Below are positions 44,656-53,702 of a stretch of DNA of 64,000 bases, in pieces; the stretch's first letter is position 1, and each line of letters opens with the position of its first letter. The translations under genes were made by a program, and so were the position numbers. Below the pieces are notes generated by a model. It was not told the origin of the DNA. It saw nothing but the letters and a program-made list of their open reading frames with translations, and searched no databases. The stretch lies in contig NZ_SHKO01000002.1 of NCBI RefSeq assembly GCF_004217095.1, positions 186,001 through 250,000 on the forward strand, written 5' to 3'. The stretch is from Advenella incenata (GTDB lineage: Bacteria > Pseudomonadota > Gammaproteobacteria > Burkholderiales > Burkholderiaceae_B).

Positions 44656-46026
44656 ATGAGCAATTCAATTTCACAGCAGGGCAGTGACGACATCGCCTTT
44701 CACATGCATCCCTACACCAATGCGATCACGCATGCGTCACAGGGGCCATTGGTTATCACCCGCGGTGATGGCATTTATGTGGAAGATGAAAACGGCAAAA
44801 AATACATCGAAGCCATGGCTGGCTTGTGGAGCGTTGCGGTCGGTTTCAGTGAGCAGCGACTGGTAGATGCCGCCATGCGCCAGATGCAGACGCTGCCGTT
44901 CTATCATTTGTTTACGCACAAAACGCATGAAGCCGCTGTCCGTTTTGCCAAAACCCTGATTGACCTGGCGCCGGTGCCGATGAGCAAGGTGTTCTTTACC
45001 AATTCCGGCTCAGAAGCCAACGATACGGTCATGAAACTTCTGTGGTATCGCTCCAATGCATTGGGCCAGCCGAACAAGAAAAAACTCATCGCCCGTCATA
45101 AGGGCTACCACGGTGTCACCATCGCATCGGCCAGCCTGACCGGCCTGCCGGGCAATCACAAAGGCTTTGACCTGCCCATTGAACGCGTATTGCATACGAC
45201 ATGTCCTCACTACTGGCGCGAAGGGCGGGACGGCGAAACCGAAGAGGAATTTGCCACCCGCATGGCGGCAGACCTGGAGGCGCTGATCCAGAAAGAAGGT
45301 CCCGATACCATCGCTGCCTTCTTTGCCGAACCGGTCATGGGCGCGGGCGGGGTCATTGTGCCGCCGAAAACCTATTGGGAAAAAATCCAGGCCGTGCTGA
45401 ACAAATATGACGTGCTGCTGGTGGCCGACGAGGTCATTTGCGGGTTCGGACGCACCGGCAAAATGTTTGCCAGTGAAACCTATGACATCAAACCTGATGT
45501 GATGGTGCTGTCCAAACAGATTTCCTCTTCGTATCAGCCGCTGTCAGCCATATTGCTCAACAGCCGCATGTTTGATCCGATTGCAGACGAAAGCAACAAG
45601 CTTGGCGTGCTGGGGCATGGTTTTACAGCCGGCGGCCATCCGGTCGCGGTTGCCGTGGGCCAGGAAAACGTGAATATCATTCGCGAGAGAAATCTTGTAC
45701 AAAATGCATCTGTGACAGGTGCGCATCTGCAGCAACGGCTTGCCGGCCTGAGTGATCATCCGCTGGTGGGCGAGGTGCGCGGAGTGGGGCTGATCGCGGG
45801 CGTAGAGCTGGTGACGGACAAAGCGGCCAAAACGGCATTGGCCAGTCCCGGGCAACTGGGCACCGCCGTTGGCCGCAAGCTGCAGGAACTGGGTGTGATT
45901 ACGCGCAATATCGGCGATACCCTGGCGTTTTGCCCGCCGTTGATTATTACTGCCGAGCAGGTGGATACCCTGGTCGACGCGGTCACGCAGGCGCTGGATG
46001 CCACCCAGCAGTCGCTCAGGTCCTGA
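44656..46026 (+). CDS. spuC: Class III PLP-dependent aminotransferase (putrescine/polyamine-pyruvate type)
   Basis: This 456-residue fold-type I omega-transaminase has GMAGLWSV-like EAMAGLWSVAVGF, the PLP phosphate site TNSGSEANDTVMKL, RHKGYHGVTIASASLTG, D in LLVADEVICGFGRTG and Schiff-base K287 (VLSKQISSSYQPLSAI). The LSKQISS and VPPKTYWE patterns suit the putrescine- or beta-alanine-pyruvate aminotransferase group. TTGGAG lies 5 bases before ATG 44656. The polyamine-type ABC transporter directly downstream supports a role in degrading imported putrescine or another diamine. Confidence 0.85.
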   Translation: MSNSISQQGSDDIAFHMHPYTNAITHASQGPLVITRGDGIYVEDENGKKYIEAMAGLWSVAVGFSEQRLVDAAMRQMQTLPFYHLFTHKTHEAAVRFAKTLIDLAPVPMSKVFFTNSGSEANDTVMKLLWYRSNALGQPNKKKLIARHKGYHGVTIASASLTGLPGNHKGFDLPIERVLHTTCPHYWREGRDGETEEEFATRMAADLEALIQKEGPDTIAAFFAEPVMGAGGVIVPPKTYWEKIQAVLNKYDVLLVADEVICGFGRTGKMFASETYDIKPDVMVLSKQISSSYQPLSAILLNSRMFDPIADESNKLGVLGHGFTAGGHPVAVAVGQENVNIIRERNLVQNASVTGAHLQQRLAGLSDHPLVGEVRGVGLIAGVELVTDKAAKTALASPGQLGTAVGRKLQELGVITRNIGDTLAFCPPLIITAEQVDTLVDAVTQALDATQQSLRS

Positions 46027-46067
46027 ACCTGATCCACCCGGGCTGCAAACCTGACGGGGCGCAGCCA

Positions 46068-46103
46068 GGCAAACACATTTGAAATATTTCAGATGTGTTT
46101 GCC
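46068..46103. repeat. 36-bp near-perfect inverted repeat between spuC and the Pot-type operon
   Basis: GGCAAACACATTTGAAAT (46068-46085) is followed without spacer by its reverse complement with a single mismatch (46086-46103). The centre TGAAATATTTCA is itself palindromic. No T tract follows. It may be an operator for the transport operon or a loopless hairpin at the end of the spuC transcript. Confidence 0.65.
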
Positions 46104-46195
46104 ATGTGCAATACAATGATATGCGCCGGTTGGTGGCGGGGTCGTCGTAGGCGGGACCTGTCGCTGCATGAGTGATACTGGGAGAAGCAAGGCTT

Positions 46196-47320
46196 ATGTC
46201 TGCAGCAATTGCGAATAACAACAATCCTCTGGTGCGTTTTAAGAACGTGCGCAAGAGTTACGATGGCAAAAACCAGGTTGTCAGGCACCTGAACCTGGAT
46301 ATCCGGCAAGGCGAGTTTCTGACGCTGCTGGGTCCTTCAGGATCGGGTAAAACCACCACGCTCATGATGCTGGCCGGTTTCGAGACGCCGACCTCCGGCA
46401 CCATTGAACTGGCCGGCGAGCAAATAGATAACCTGCCGCCTCACAAACGTAATATCGGCATGGTCTTTCAGAATTACGCCCTGTTTCCGCATATGACGGT
46501 TCAGGAAAATGTGGCCTTTCCCCTCAAAGTGCGCAAATTTGATGCCGACGCGCAGCAAAAGAAAGTCAAAACGGCGTTGGCCATGGTGCAGCTCGATGGG
46601 ATGGAAAAGCGTTATCCCGCGCAATTGTCTGGCGGGCAGCAGCAACGTGTGGCGCTGGCCCGGGCACTGGTCTTTGAGCCAGAGCTGGTGCTGATGGACG
46701 AACCGCTGGGGGCGCTGGACAAACAGTTGCGCGAACACATGCAACTGGAAATCAAACGGCTGCATGGCGAACTGGGTGTCACGGTCGTTTATGTGACGCA
46801 TGATCAGGACGAGGCGTTGACCATGTCGGATCGCGTTGCCGTTTTCCATGACGGCATGGTCCAGCAAATTGGCTCTCCCCAGGATATATACGAAACGCCT
46901 GACACCGCCTTTGTCGCCGGTTTTATCGGCGAGAACAATCGCACCCATGGCACCATTACGCAGGCCGGCGTGCGCCAGGCCACGGTCAACCTCGATAGCG
47001 GCATGCAACTGCAGGGCACGCAACAATTGGGAATGAAGGTCGGTGACCGTGTTTCAGTCTCCATTCGTCCCGAACGAATTGCGCTCAATCCGGCGGAAAA
47101 TTCCACCGATGTGCGTTGTCAGGGCAAGGTACGGGAAGTCATTTATCTGGGAGATCACGTTCGTGTTCGACTGGTGATCAACGGCGATCCTGATTTTGTG
47201 GTGAAACAGCCGGTGTCACAGGTGCGGCAGAAAATAACGGTAGGCGATACAGTTGATCTGGGCTGGAATCACGAGTTTGTGCGGCTTCTGGATCCCATCG
47301 AGAAGACGGCAGCGGTATAA
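46196..47320 (+). CDS. potA: Spermidine/putrescine-type ABC transporter ATPase (PotA/PotG)
   Basis: This 374-residue ATPase has Walker A GPSGSGKTT (about 42-50), Q-loop VFQNYALFPHMTVQENVAFPL, signature LSGGQQQRVALARAL, Walker B LVLMDEPLGALD, switch VTHDQDEALTMSDR and a C-terminal TOBE domain (about 285-365) that regulates polyamine importers. ATG 46196 has GGAGAAG 8 bases upstream; a GTG eight codons earlier is in frame but less likely. First gene of the operon potA-F-B-C-type. Confidence 0.92.
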   Translation: MSAAIANNNNPLVRFKNVRKSYDGKNQVVRHLNLDIRQGEFLTLLGPSGSGKTTTLMMLAGFETPTSGTIELAGEQIDNLPPHKRNIGMVFQNYALFPHMTVQENVAFPLKVRKFDADAQQKKVKTALAMVQLDGMEKRYPAQLSGGQQQRVALARALVFEPELVLMDEPLGALDKQLREHMQLEIKRLHGELGVTVVYVTHDQDEALTMSDRVAVFHDGMVQQIGSPQDIYETPDTAFVAGFIGENNRTHGTITQAGVRQATVNLDSGMQLQGTQQLGMKVGDRVSVSIRPERIALNPAENSTDVRCQGKVREVIYLGDHVRVRLVINGDPDFVVKQPVSQVRQKITVGDTVDLGWNHEFVRLLDPIEKTAAV

Positions 47321-47345
47321 CAACCTTTTATGTGGAGCGGACAAA

Positions 47346-48407
47346 ATGAAAAAGACAACAATCAAAGCTGCAGTGTTGCGCACGGCGGCCATGGCCTGTC
47401 TGGGGTTGGGCATGAGCGGCGTGTATGCGGCCGATAGCCTGACACTGGTCTCCTTTGGCGGGGATAATAAAACCGCGCAGGAAAAAGCCTATTACGGACC
47501 GTATGAAAAGGCGACGGGCACCAAGATAACGGCTGCTGAATACAACGGAGAGCAAGCCAAGATCAAGGCCATGGTAGATACCAACAGCGTCAGCTGGGAT
47601 GCGGTGGAAGTGGAAAGCCCCGAGCTGGTGCGCGGTTGCGAAGAGGGGCTGTTCGAACCCATCGACTGGGGTGTGATCGGCAACAAGGCCGATTTTATCG
47701 AGGCGGCGACCGACAAGGACTGCGGCGTGGGCATGTTTGTGTGGTCGGTCGCACTGTCCTACAATGCCGACAAATTCAAGGACAATGCCCCCAAAAGCTG
47801 GGCCGACTTCTGGGACGTGAAAAAATATCCCGGCAAGCGGGGCTTGCGCAAGGGCGCCAAGTACACACTTGAAATTGCCCTGATGGCCGATGGCGTACCG
47901 CCCAAAGAAGTGTACAAAGTGCTGGCGACGCCGGAAGGCGTGGATCGCGCCTTTGCCAAGCTCGATCAGCTCAAGCCCAATATCCAGTGGTGGGAATCCG
48001 GTGCGCAGCCTGCACAGTATCTGGTGTCCGGCGATGTAGTCATGACCTCTGCCTATAACGGCAGGATCTCGCAGGCGACCCGCGAAGGTAAAAATCTAAA
48101 AGTGGTCTGGGATGGCAGCGTCTACGACCTGGACTATTGGGCGATTCCCAAAGGCGGCGCCAACAAGGCAGAGACAATGAAATTTATCGCCTTTGCCAGC
48201 AAGCCTGAAACACAGAAAGTGTATGCTGAAAATATCGCTTATGGCGCCGTCAATAAAAACGCAATCGGGCTGATCGACAAGAAATACCTGGCCGATATGC
48301 CGACTGCCCCGGATAATGAAAAGAATGCCATTGCACTGGATGTGAACTTCTGGATCGATAACGGTGTTTCTCTGGAGCAGCGTTATAACGCCTGGGTTGC
48401 CAAATAA
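47346..48407 (+). CDS. potF: Polyamine-type ABC transporter periplasmic binding protein (PotF/PotD family)
   Basis: This 353-residue protein has a signal peptide (cleavage after VYA, about residue 28), the start SLTLVSFGGDNKTAQEKAYYGPYEKATG and core YNGEQAKIKAMVDTNSVSWDAVEVESPELVRGCEEG. YWAIPKGGANKAETMKFI is the polyamine-receptor pattern near residue 260. Substrate may be putrescine, spermidine or a similar cation. Its stop overlaps the first permease start by one base (TAATG). Confidence 0.9.
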   Translation: MKKTTIKAAVLRTAAMACLGLGMSGVYAADSLTLVSFGGDNKTAQEKAYYGPYEKATGTKITAAEYNGEQAKIKAMVDTNSVSWDAVEVESPELVRGCEEGLFEPIDWGVIGNKADFIEAATDKDCGVGMFVWSVALSYNADKFKDNAPKSWADFWDVKKYPGKRGLRKGAKYTLEIALMADGVPPKEVYKVLATPEGVDRAFAKLDQLKPNIQWWESGAQPAQYLVSGDVVMTSAYNGRISQATREGKNLKVVWDGSVYDLDYWAIPKGGANKAETMKFIAFASKPETQKVYAENIAYGAVNKNAIGLIDKKYLADMPTAPDNEKNAIALDVNFWIDNGVSLEQRYNAWVAK

Positions 48408-49585
48408 TGGCTGGGCCACGCAAGGCGCTCTGGCTGGTTATGCCGCTGCTGCTGTTTCTGCTGCTGACCTTTGTGGCGCCGATCGCTTCGTTTCTGGGCA
48501 AAAGCGTGGCCAATCCCGAGGTGGTCACGGTCCTGCCGGCCACCGTCAAAGCACTTAACAAGTGGGAGCCGGGTACGCCGGTAGATGAAGATATGTACCG
48601 TGCCCTGGCCGATGATCTGGCCCGGGCGCGGGCCGAGCAGGCCATGGGCCCGCTGATGCAGCGGCTCAATTTCGAGCAGGCGGGGTTTCGCACGCTGATT
48701 GCCAAAACAGCACGCAGGCTGCCTTTCAAGATAGATCCGCCCAGTTTCCAGAAAGCGTTTGAAGAGATTGACCCGCGTTGGTCGGATCAGGATTATTGGG
48801 GCATATTGAAAAACAATGCCCGCGCGCAAACGCCATACTATCTGCTGACCGCCCTGGATCTCAGACAGGCTCCCGATGGCAGCATCCAGGCGGCACCGCC
48901 GGACCAGGGCATTTTCAAGGCCATTTATTTGCGCACGTTCTGGATGGCTGCCGTGGTCACGCTGGTGGCGCTGGTGCTGGCTTATCCGCTGGCCTATCTG
49001 CTGGCGCGCTTGCCGGCGCGCACCAGCAACCTGTTGATGATTCTGGTGTTGCTGCCGTTCTGGACCTCGTTGTTGGTGCGTACGGCGGCATGGATCGTGC
49101 TATTGCAAAATGGCGGCCTGATCAATCGCCTACTGATACAGATCGGGCTCATCGATGCGCCGATGCAATTGGTGTTCAACCGTCTGGGCGTCTATATTGC
49201 CATGGTACACATCATGCTTCCGTTCATGATCCTGCCTTTATATAGTGTGATGAAAGGCATTTCTCCTACCTATATGCGTGCGGCCGTGTCTCTCGGCTGC
49301 CATCCCTTGCGCAGTTTCTGGGCGGTGTACTTTCCGCAGACGCTGCCCGGCATTGGCGCAGGCTGTCTGCTGGTCTTCATTACGGCAATTGGCTATTACA
49401 TTACACCCGCACTGCTGGGCGGACCGAAAGATCAGATGATCAGCTACTTTATTGCCTTCTATACCAACGGCACCATCAATTGGGGCCTGGCCGGGGCGTT
49501 GGCGGCCATGCTGCTGCTGGCGACATTGATACTGTATGCGGTCTACAGCCGGTTAAGCGGCTCGACCCGCCTGGGGGTGGCCTAA
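48407..49585 (+). CDS. potH: Polyamine-type ABC transporter permease with extended N-terminus (PotB/PotH family)
   Basis: This 392-residue permease has a first membrane segment (about 8-26) followed by a predicted periplasmic insertion of about 140 residues before the second segment (about 180-200). This makes the protein some 75 residues longer than the E. coli PotH. The core carries the permease signature RAAVSLGCHPLRSFWAVYFPQTLPGIGAG (EAA loop, about 288-316). The insertion is rich in charged residues and helical in appearance. It starts by overlap with potF and is followed directly by potI. Confidence 0.9.
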   Translation: MAGPRKALWLVMPLLLFLLLTFVAPIASFLGKSVANPEVVTVLPATVKALNKWEPGTPVDEDMYRALADDLARARAEQAMGPLMQRLNFEQAGFRTLIAKTARRLPFKIDPPSFQKAFEEIDPRWSDQDYWGILKNNARAQTPYYLLTALDLRQAPDGSIQAAPPDQGIFKAIYLRTFWMAAVVTLVALVLAYPLAYLLARLPARTSNLLMILVLLPFWTSLLVRTAAWIVLLQNGGLINRLLIQIGLIDAPMQLVFNRLGVYIAMVHIMLPFMILPLYSVMKGISPTYMRAAVSLGCHPLRSFWAVYFPQTLPGIGAGCLLVFITAIGYYITPALLGGPKDQMISYFIAFYTNGTINWGLAGALAAMLLLATLILYAVYSRLSGSTRLGVA

Positions 49586-50422
49586 ATGGCGCAGGAAAAT
49601 ACCATTCGCACGCCGTCCGAGCGCATCTGGCGCGTACTGCACTGGCTGCTGGCCATCCTGGTGTTGCTGTTTCTGATTGTGCCGGTGCTGGTCATTGTCC
49701 CGTTGTCCTTCAACGACAGTTCCTTTCTGGTGTATCCGCTCAGTGGTTTTTCCCTGCGCTGGTATGAGAATTTTTTCCAGTCGCCTGAATGGATGCTTGG
49801 CCTGAAAAATACGCTGATTGTCGCGCCGCTGGCGACGGTGATTGCCACGGTATTGGGAACGGCGGCCGCGCTGGCGCTGTACCGGGCGCGTTTTCCGGGC
49901 AAGGGGCTATTGCTGGCGTTGCTGATTTCTCCCATGGTCGTGCCGGTTGTCATCCTGGGTGTAGCTGCCTATCTGTTTTTCGCACCAATGGGCCTGGCCA
50001 ATAATCTGGGCTTGCTGGTGGTCATGCATGCGGTGCTGGGTGCGCCCTTTGTGCTGATCACCGTGATGGCCACGCTCGAGGGTTACGATACCAATCTTGC
50101 AAGGGCGGCGGCCAGCCTGGGTGCCCCTCCCTTGTATGTGTTCCGTCGGGTCACGCTGCCGCTGATTGCGCCTGGCGTGATCTCGGGGGCGCTGTTCGCT
50201 TTTGGCACCTCTTTCGATGAAGTGGTCATGACGCTGTTCATTGCGGGCCCTGACCAGTACACCTTGCCGCGCGTCATGTTCAGCGGGATCCGCGAGAATC
50301 TGAATCCGACGATCGCTGCCGCAGCGACATTGCTGATTCTGTTTTCGGTCGCCATGCTGCTGACGCTGGAATGGCTGCGGCGCCGGGCAGAAAAGCTGCG
50401 CATGGCGATGCCCCAGGCATAA
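49586..50422 (+). CDS. potI: Polyamine-type ABC transporter permease (PotC/PotI family)
   Basis: This 278-residue inner-membrane protein has six membrane segments and the EAA loop RAAASLGAPPLYVFRRVTLPLIAPGVISG (about 172-200). It begins with VPLSFNDSSFLVYPLSGFSLRWYENFF, typical of PotC/PotI. Its ATG follows the potH stop with no spacer. Only 30 bases separate its end from the convergent TonB-receptor gene, and no strong terminator is visible there. Confidence 0.92.
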   Translation: MAQENTIRTPSERIWRVLHWLLAILVLLFLIVPVLVIVPLSFNDSSFLVYPLSGFSLRWYENFFQSPEWMLGLKNTLIVAPLATVIATVLGTAAALALYRARFPGKGLLLALLISPMVVPVVILGVAAYLFFAPMGLANNLGLLVVMHAVLGAPFVLITVMATLEGYDTNLARAAASLGAPPLYVFRRVTLPLIAPGVISGALFAFGTSFDEVVMTLFIAGPDQYTLPRVMFSGIRENLNPTIAAAATLLILFSVAMLLTLEWLRRRAEKLRMAMPQA

Positions 50423-50452
50423 AACGACATTGCAGCCGAGCGCTTGATATTT

Positions 50453-52684
50453 TTAGTATTTGTAATTTAGCGTTGCCATAAAGTTGCGCCCTTCGCCCCA
50501 CGCGCCCTGACTGTAGAAGCCAACTTGCTGATAATATTTTTTGTTCAAAATATTGTTCAGATTCAACTGCACCGACACCCGATCATTGACCTGATAGCGG
50601 GCCATTAAATCGACCAGGGCATAGGATCCCTGCGAGACCCGTTCCTGGCCGTCAGGGCCATTGGCCTTCGCATACAGCTTGCTTTGCCAATTGACGCCGC
50701 CGCCTACGGTCAGGCCGTGGAGCATGCCAGATAACCGATAGGTCGTAAACAATTTGAATAATGTTCTTGGCTGATTGGTCTGGATTGCGTTTCGCTCTGC
50801 ATCATGCGCAGTCCAGTGGGTAAGGCCGGCAGCCAGGTTCCATCCCTCCAGTGGCTCGCCCGAAATTTCCAGGTCGTAGCCCCGGCTGCGCGTTCCTTTT
50901 GCTGCATAATAGGCTTGGTTCACTGTGCCAGGAATCAGGTAGCCCACGTCGGTCTGAGCCAGGTTGTCCTGGTCAATCTGAAACAGCGCTGCGCTTGCAT
51001 TCAGTCGCCCCTCCAGAAAACTGCCTTTGATGCCCACTTCATAGGCTTCGCCTTCCAGCGGATCCAGCCAGCGTCCATCCCGATCCTGGTAGTCCTGGGG
51101 ATTGAAAATGCTGGTATAGCTCACGTAGGCAGTCAGATTGTCATTCAGATCATAAAGAATACCTGCGTATGGCGTAAAGGCGGATTTGCTGAATTTGTAC
51201 GGAGACGTTCCCTTTTGGTCCGTCTTCCATTCGCTATAGCGACCACCCAGGATCACCTTGAGCGAGTCAGTCAGGTTCACACGGGCAGCGGCGTAGAGCC
51301 CGGTCTGCCGGGTCCTGCCATCCAGCGAGACCGATTCCTCTGCCCATTGCGGCTGCGCATACGACCCGTCCCACTCAAGGAAGTTGCCTATGGGGGCGAC
51401 ATTCATGGGCGAGCGCCCGTGAAACAGCTCTTTTTGTCGGCTGTGACTGGCGCCGAAAACAAGCTCATGCTGGCGCCCGAACAGCTCGATAGGCCCGGAC
51501 ACTTTGATATCTGCGCTCTTTTGCGTGCGGTCGCCGTAATAACGAGCCGGGCTGGCAGCCATTCCCAGCCCGGTCTCCCGGTCGGGCCAGCCGCTGGTGA
51601 ACAACAGCTTTTCATCGGATTCGTTTTTGCTGTAATTGAGCAGCGCATCCACCCGCCAGCCATTGTCGAACTCATGCTCAAGATTCAAAAATGCGCCCTG
51701 CGTTGTGCTGGCCCATTTACTCCAGTCCGTGCCGATATTCAGTCCGCGATCCCAGTCTGTACGGCTGCCGTCCGCATACCATAGGGGGAAACCACCCCAT
51801 GCACTTGCTTTGGGCGCATTGTCCTGGTAGTGATAGCCCAGGCGCAGCACCGTGCTATCGGTCAGATCCGCTTCGATGGTCCCGTAGAAAATCGATTTGC
51901 GTGTGCTGTAGCGGTCCAGATAGGAGTGACCCTGCTGGTGCGCGCCCACGATGCGGCCACGGACGCGGCCGTCTGCCGTCAAGGGCGTCTGCAAATCTGC
52001 GGATGCCCGGTAAGTATCGTGGGAACCGGCGCCCAGGGAAAGGTCGGCCGCAAACTGCCTGCTGGTCGCGCGCTTGCGTACGAAATTGACGGCCGCAGAG
52101 GGGTTGCCGGCTCCGGTCATCAACCCCGTAGCGCCTCGCACCACCTCAATACGGTCATAAATGATTGGATCAATGGCCGATTCGCCAGCCGCCCATCCAG
52201 TGCCGCCTGTCACGGCAGTCGGAATGCCGTCATACAAGTAGGTATCGATGGAAAAGCCGCGTGAATTGAAACTGTAGCGCTCGGTGTCGTAATTCTGGAC
52301 TGAGATACCGGGCGTACTTGCCAGTACATCTTTTACAGACTGCATAGTCTGGTCCTCAATGCGCTGGCGGGTAACCACGGTCACGGACTGCGGTGTCTCG
52401 CGCAGAGACAGCGACAAACCGGTACTGGCGCGGGTTGCACGAGGCGTGTATGAGCGCGTGCCTTCGGTAGTTACATCTTCTGCGGCGCGGGCGGCAATAG
52501 CCTGCAGCGTGGTGACTGGCGCTGCAGCGTCGCTGTTGTCGGACGCGCTTGCCGGAACCTGTGCAAATGAAGCGCTATACATTGTCATCGTCAGCGTGCC
52601 TAGCACCAATTGAGTCAGACGCGAGATGGGTAAAGCGTTATCGCGCTGACGAGTAACCGGGCAAGGACCCAAATGCTGGCGCAT
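50453..52684 (-). CDS. TonB-dependent siderophore receptor
   Basis: This 743-residue outer-membrane protein has a signal sequence (cleavage near SFA/QVPA, about residue 42). The plug domain (about 95-215) has LRETPQSVTVVTRQRIEDQ, SVKDVLASTPGISV, YNFNSRGF-like YSFNSRGFSIDTYLYDGIP, IEVVRGATGLMTGAGNPSAAVNFVRK, and a 22-strand barrel ends in MATLNYKY. No N-terminal STN signalling domain is present, so it is a pure transporter rather than a FpvA-type transducer. AGGAG precedes ATG 52684. The exact ferric-siderophore is unknown; hydroxamates (ferrichrome or ferrioxamine type) are plausible. Confidence 0.9.
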   Translation of the reverse strand: MRQHLGPCPVTRQRDNALPISRLTQLVLGTLTMTMYSASFAQVPASASDNSDAAAPVTTLQAIAARAAEDVTTEGTRSYTPRATRASTGLSLSLRETPQSVTVVTRQRIEDQTMQSVKDVLASTPGISVQNYDTERYSFNSRGFSIDTYLYDGIPTAVTGGTGWAAGESAIDPIIYDRIEVVRGATGLMTGAGNPSAAVNFVRKRATSRQFAADLSLGAGSHDTYRASADLQTPLTADGRVRGRIVGAHQQGHSYLDRYSTRKSIFYGTIEADLTDSTVLRLGYHYQDNAPKASAWGGFPLWYADGSRTDWDRGLNIGTDWSKWASTTQGAFLNLEHEFDNGWRVDALLNYSKNESDEKLLFTSGWPDRETGLGMAASPARYYGDRTQKSADIKVSGPIELFGRQHELVFGASHSRQKELFHGRSPMNVAPIGNFLEWDGSYAQPQWAEESVSLDGRTRQTGLYAAARVNLTDSLKVILGGRYSEWKTDQKGTSPYKFSKSAFTPYAGILYDLNDNLTAYVSYTSIFNPQDYQDRDGRWLDPLEGEAYEVGIKGSFLEGRLNASAALFQIDQDNLAQTDVGYLIPGTVNQAYYAAKGTRSRGYDLEISGEPLEGWNLAAGLTHWTAHDAERNAIQTNQPRTLFKLFTTYRLSGMLHGLTVGGGVNWQSKLYAKANGPDGQERVSQGSYALVDLMARYQVNDRVSVQLNLNNILNKKYYQQVGFYSQGAWGEGRNFMATLNYKY

Positions 52685-52745
52685 GACATATTCTCCTGGA
52701 TTGTTTTAGTATTTCAAATGATTACGAGACGTTGAATTGTAATGT

Positions 52746-52760
52746 AAATGATTCGCATTT
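52746..52760 (-). promoter_or_regulatory. Fur-box-like site upstream of the siderophore receptor
   Basis: AAATGATTCGCATTT is an imperfect palindrome matching the Fur half-site pattern (ATGATT...CATT). It is 62 bases before the receptor start codon. Iron-dependent repression is expected for this gene class. Confidence 0.6.
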
Positions 52761-52778
52761 CAACTGTGAGGTTGAAAT
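52757..52778. promoter_or_regulatory. Inverted repeat ATTTCAAC-N6-GTTGAAAT, candidate TetR operator
   Basis: The 8-bp arms (52757-52764 and 52771-52778) are perfect with a 6-nt spacer. It overlaps the edge of the Fur-like site and lies 293 bases upstream of the TetR gene. The symmetry and spacing suit a TetR-family dimer; this is inferred. Confidence 0.4.
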
Positions 52779-53070
52779 TATGCTCATAAACCGTTTAGCC
52801 ACGGGAGAAAATTGCATGAAAATGTTGTTTTAATGATGTCTACGGCTGGGTAGGCATTGACTAGAGCGTGTGACAAGGCAAGCCGGTTTCCAGCAGCGAA
52901 TTACGGAAGTTGTCTGAGGAAAATGAATTGATTTACGCAAAAATCGGTTTGATTTCACCGCTCATGGCACTATTGCATGTAGGCATCCAATGCCATAATA
53001 AGATACGTGATATTCTCTTAAATAGTGATAACAAAATGCTAATCCGACTTCGACGGGTACCCCAGAAAAT

Positions 53071-53664
53071 ATGGCCATAGCGAAATCTGTAAAAACACGG
53101 CGGCGTGGTGCCAGGCTTGAGCAGGCTATTATTGAGGTAGCCTGGGACAGGCTGGTTGAGCATGGGTACACGTCTCTGACCATGGAAATGGTTGCCAGCG
53201 CAGCCCACACCAGTCGCTCGGTGCTTGCGCGGCGCTGGAACAGTAAAGCAGCCCTGGTGCTGGCGGCCATTGAATACCAGCTTTCCAGGCATCCGCCGCA
53301 AGTACGCGATCAGGGCGATGTGCGCGCTGAGCTGCTGGAGTATTTGCAGCGTCTTGGCCAATTTGCGCCCATCTTCGCAACGATTAATGCCTTGCTGTCG
53401 AACGACATGTTTCGCAAGGCCTTTGCGACGCCGGAAGAGGTCAGGCGGGCGCTGAGTGCGGGCAGGACGGATAATCTGAGTGTGATTCTGGACCGTGCTG
53501 TGGCACGCGACGAAATCGATCCGGACAAGTTGATTCCGCCCGTCAAGACTGTTGTCCGGGATCTGTTGCGCCACCATGTCATGATGCACCGGGTCGCGCC
53601 GTCCGAACAATTGTGCGCCGCCTGGGTCGATTCAATTTTTCTTCCGCTGGTGCGACGCCCCTGA
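53071..53664 (+). CDS. TetR-family transcriptional regulator
   Basis: This 197-residue protein has the N-terminal three-helix DNA-binding domain (about 12-60): IIEVAWDRLVEHGYTSLTMEMVASAAHTSRSVLARRWNSKAALVL. A ligand domain follows whose sequence is not close to a known sensor class; RRWNSKAALVLAAIEYQL is typical of the AcrR/TetR_C group. It is divergent from the siderophore receptor and convergent with the MipA gene, so its targets may be either of them. Confidence 0.85.
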   Translation: MAIAKSVKTRRRGARLEQAIIEVAWDRLVEHGYTSLTMEMVASAAHTSRSVLARRWNSKAALVLAAIEYQLSRHPPQVRDQGDVRAELLEYLQRLGQFAPIFATINALLSNDMFRKAFATPEEVRRALSAGRTDNLSVILDRAVARDEIDPDKLIPPVKTVVRDLLRHHVMMHRVAPSEQLCAAWVDSIFLPLVRRP

Positions 53665-53702
53665 GCCTGAGCTCGAGGCCATTGGCCTGCATTGCCCGGT
53701 CA

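Larger units (their letters stand above)
52685..53070. other. Divergent promoter region of the siderophore receptor and TetR genes
   Basis: These 386 bases carry a Fur-like site (52746-52760) and a perfect inverted repeat (52757-52778) directly beside it, both listed separately. The remaining 290 bases show low GC in places but no gene. Confidence 0.5.
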
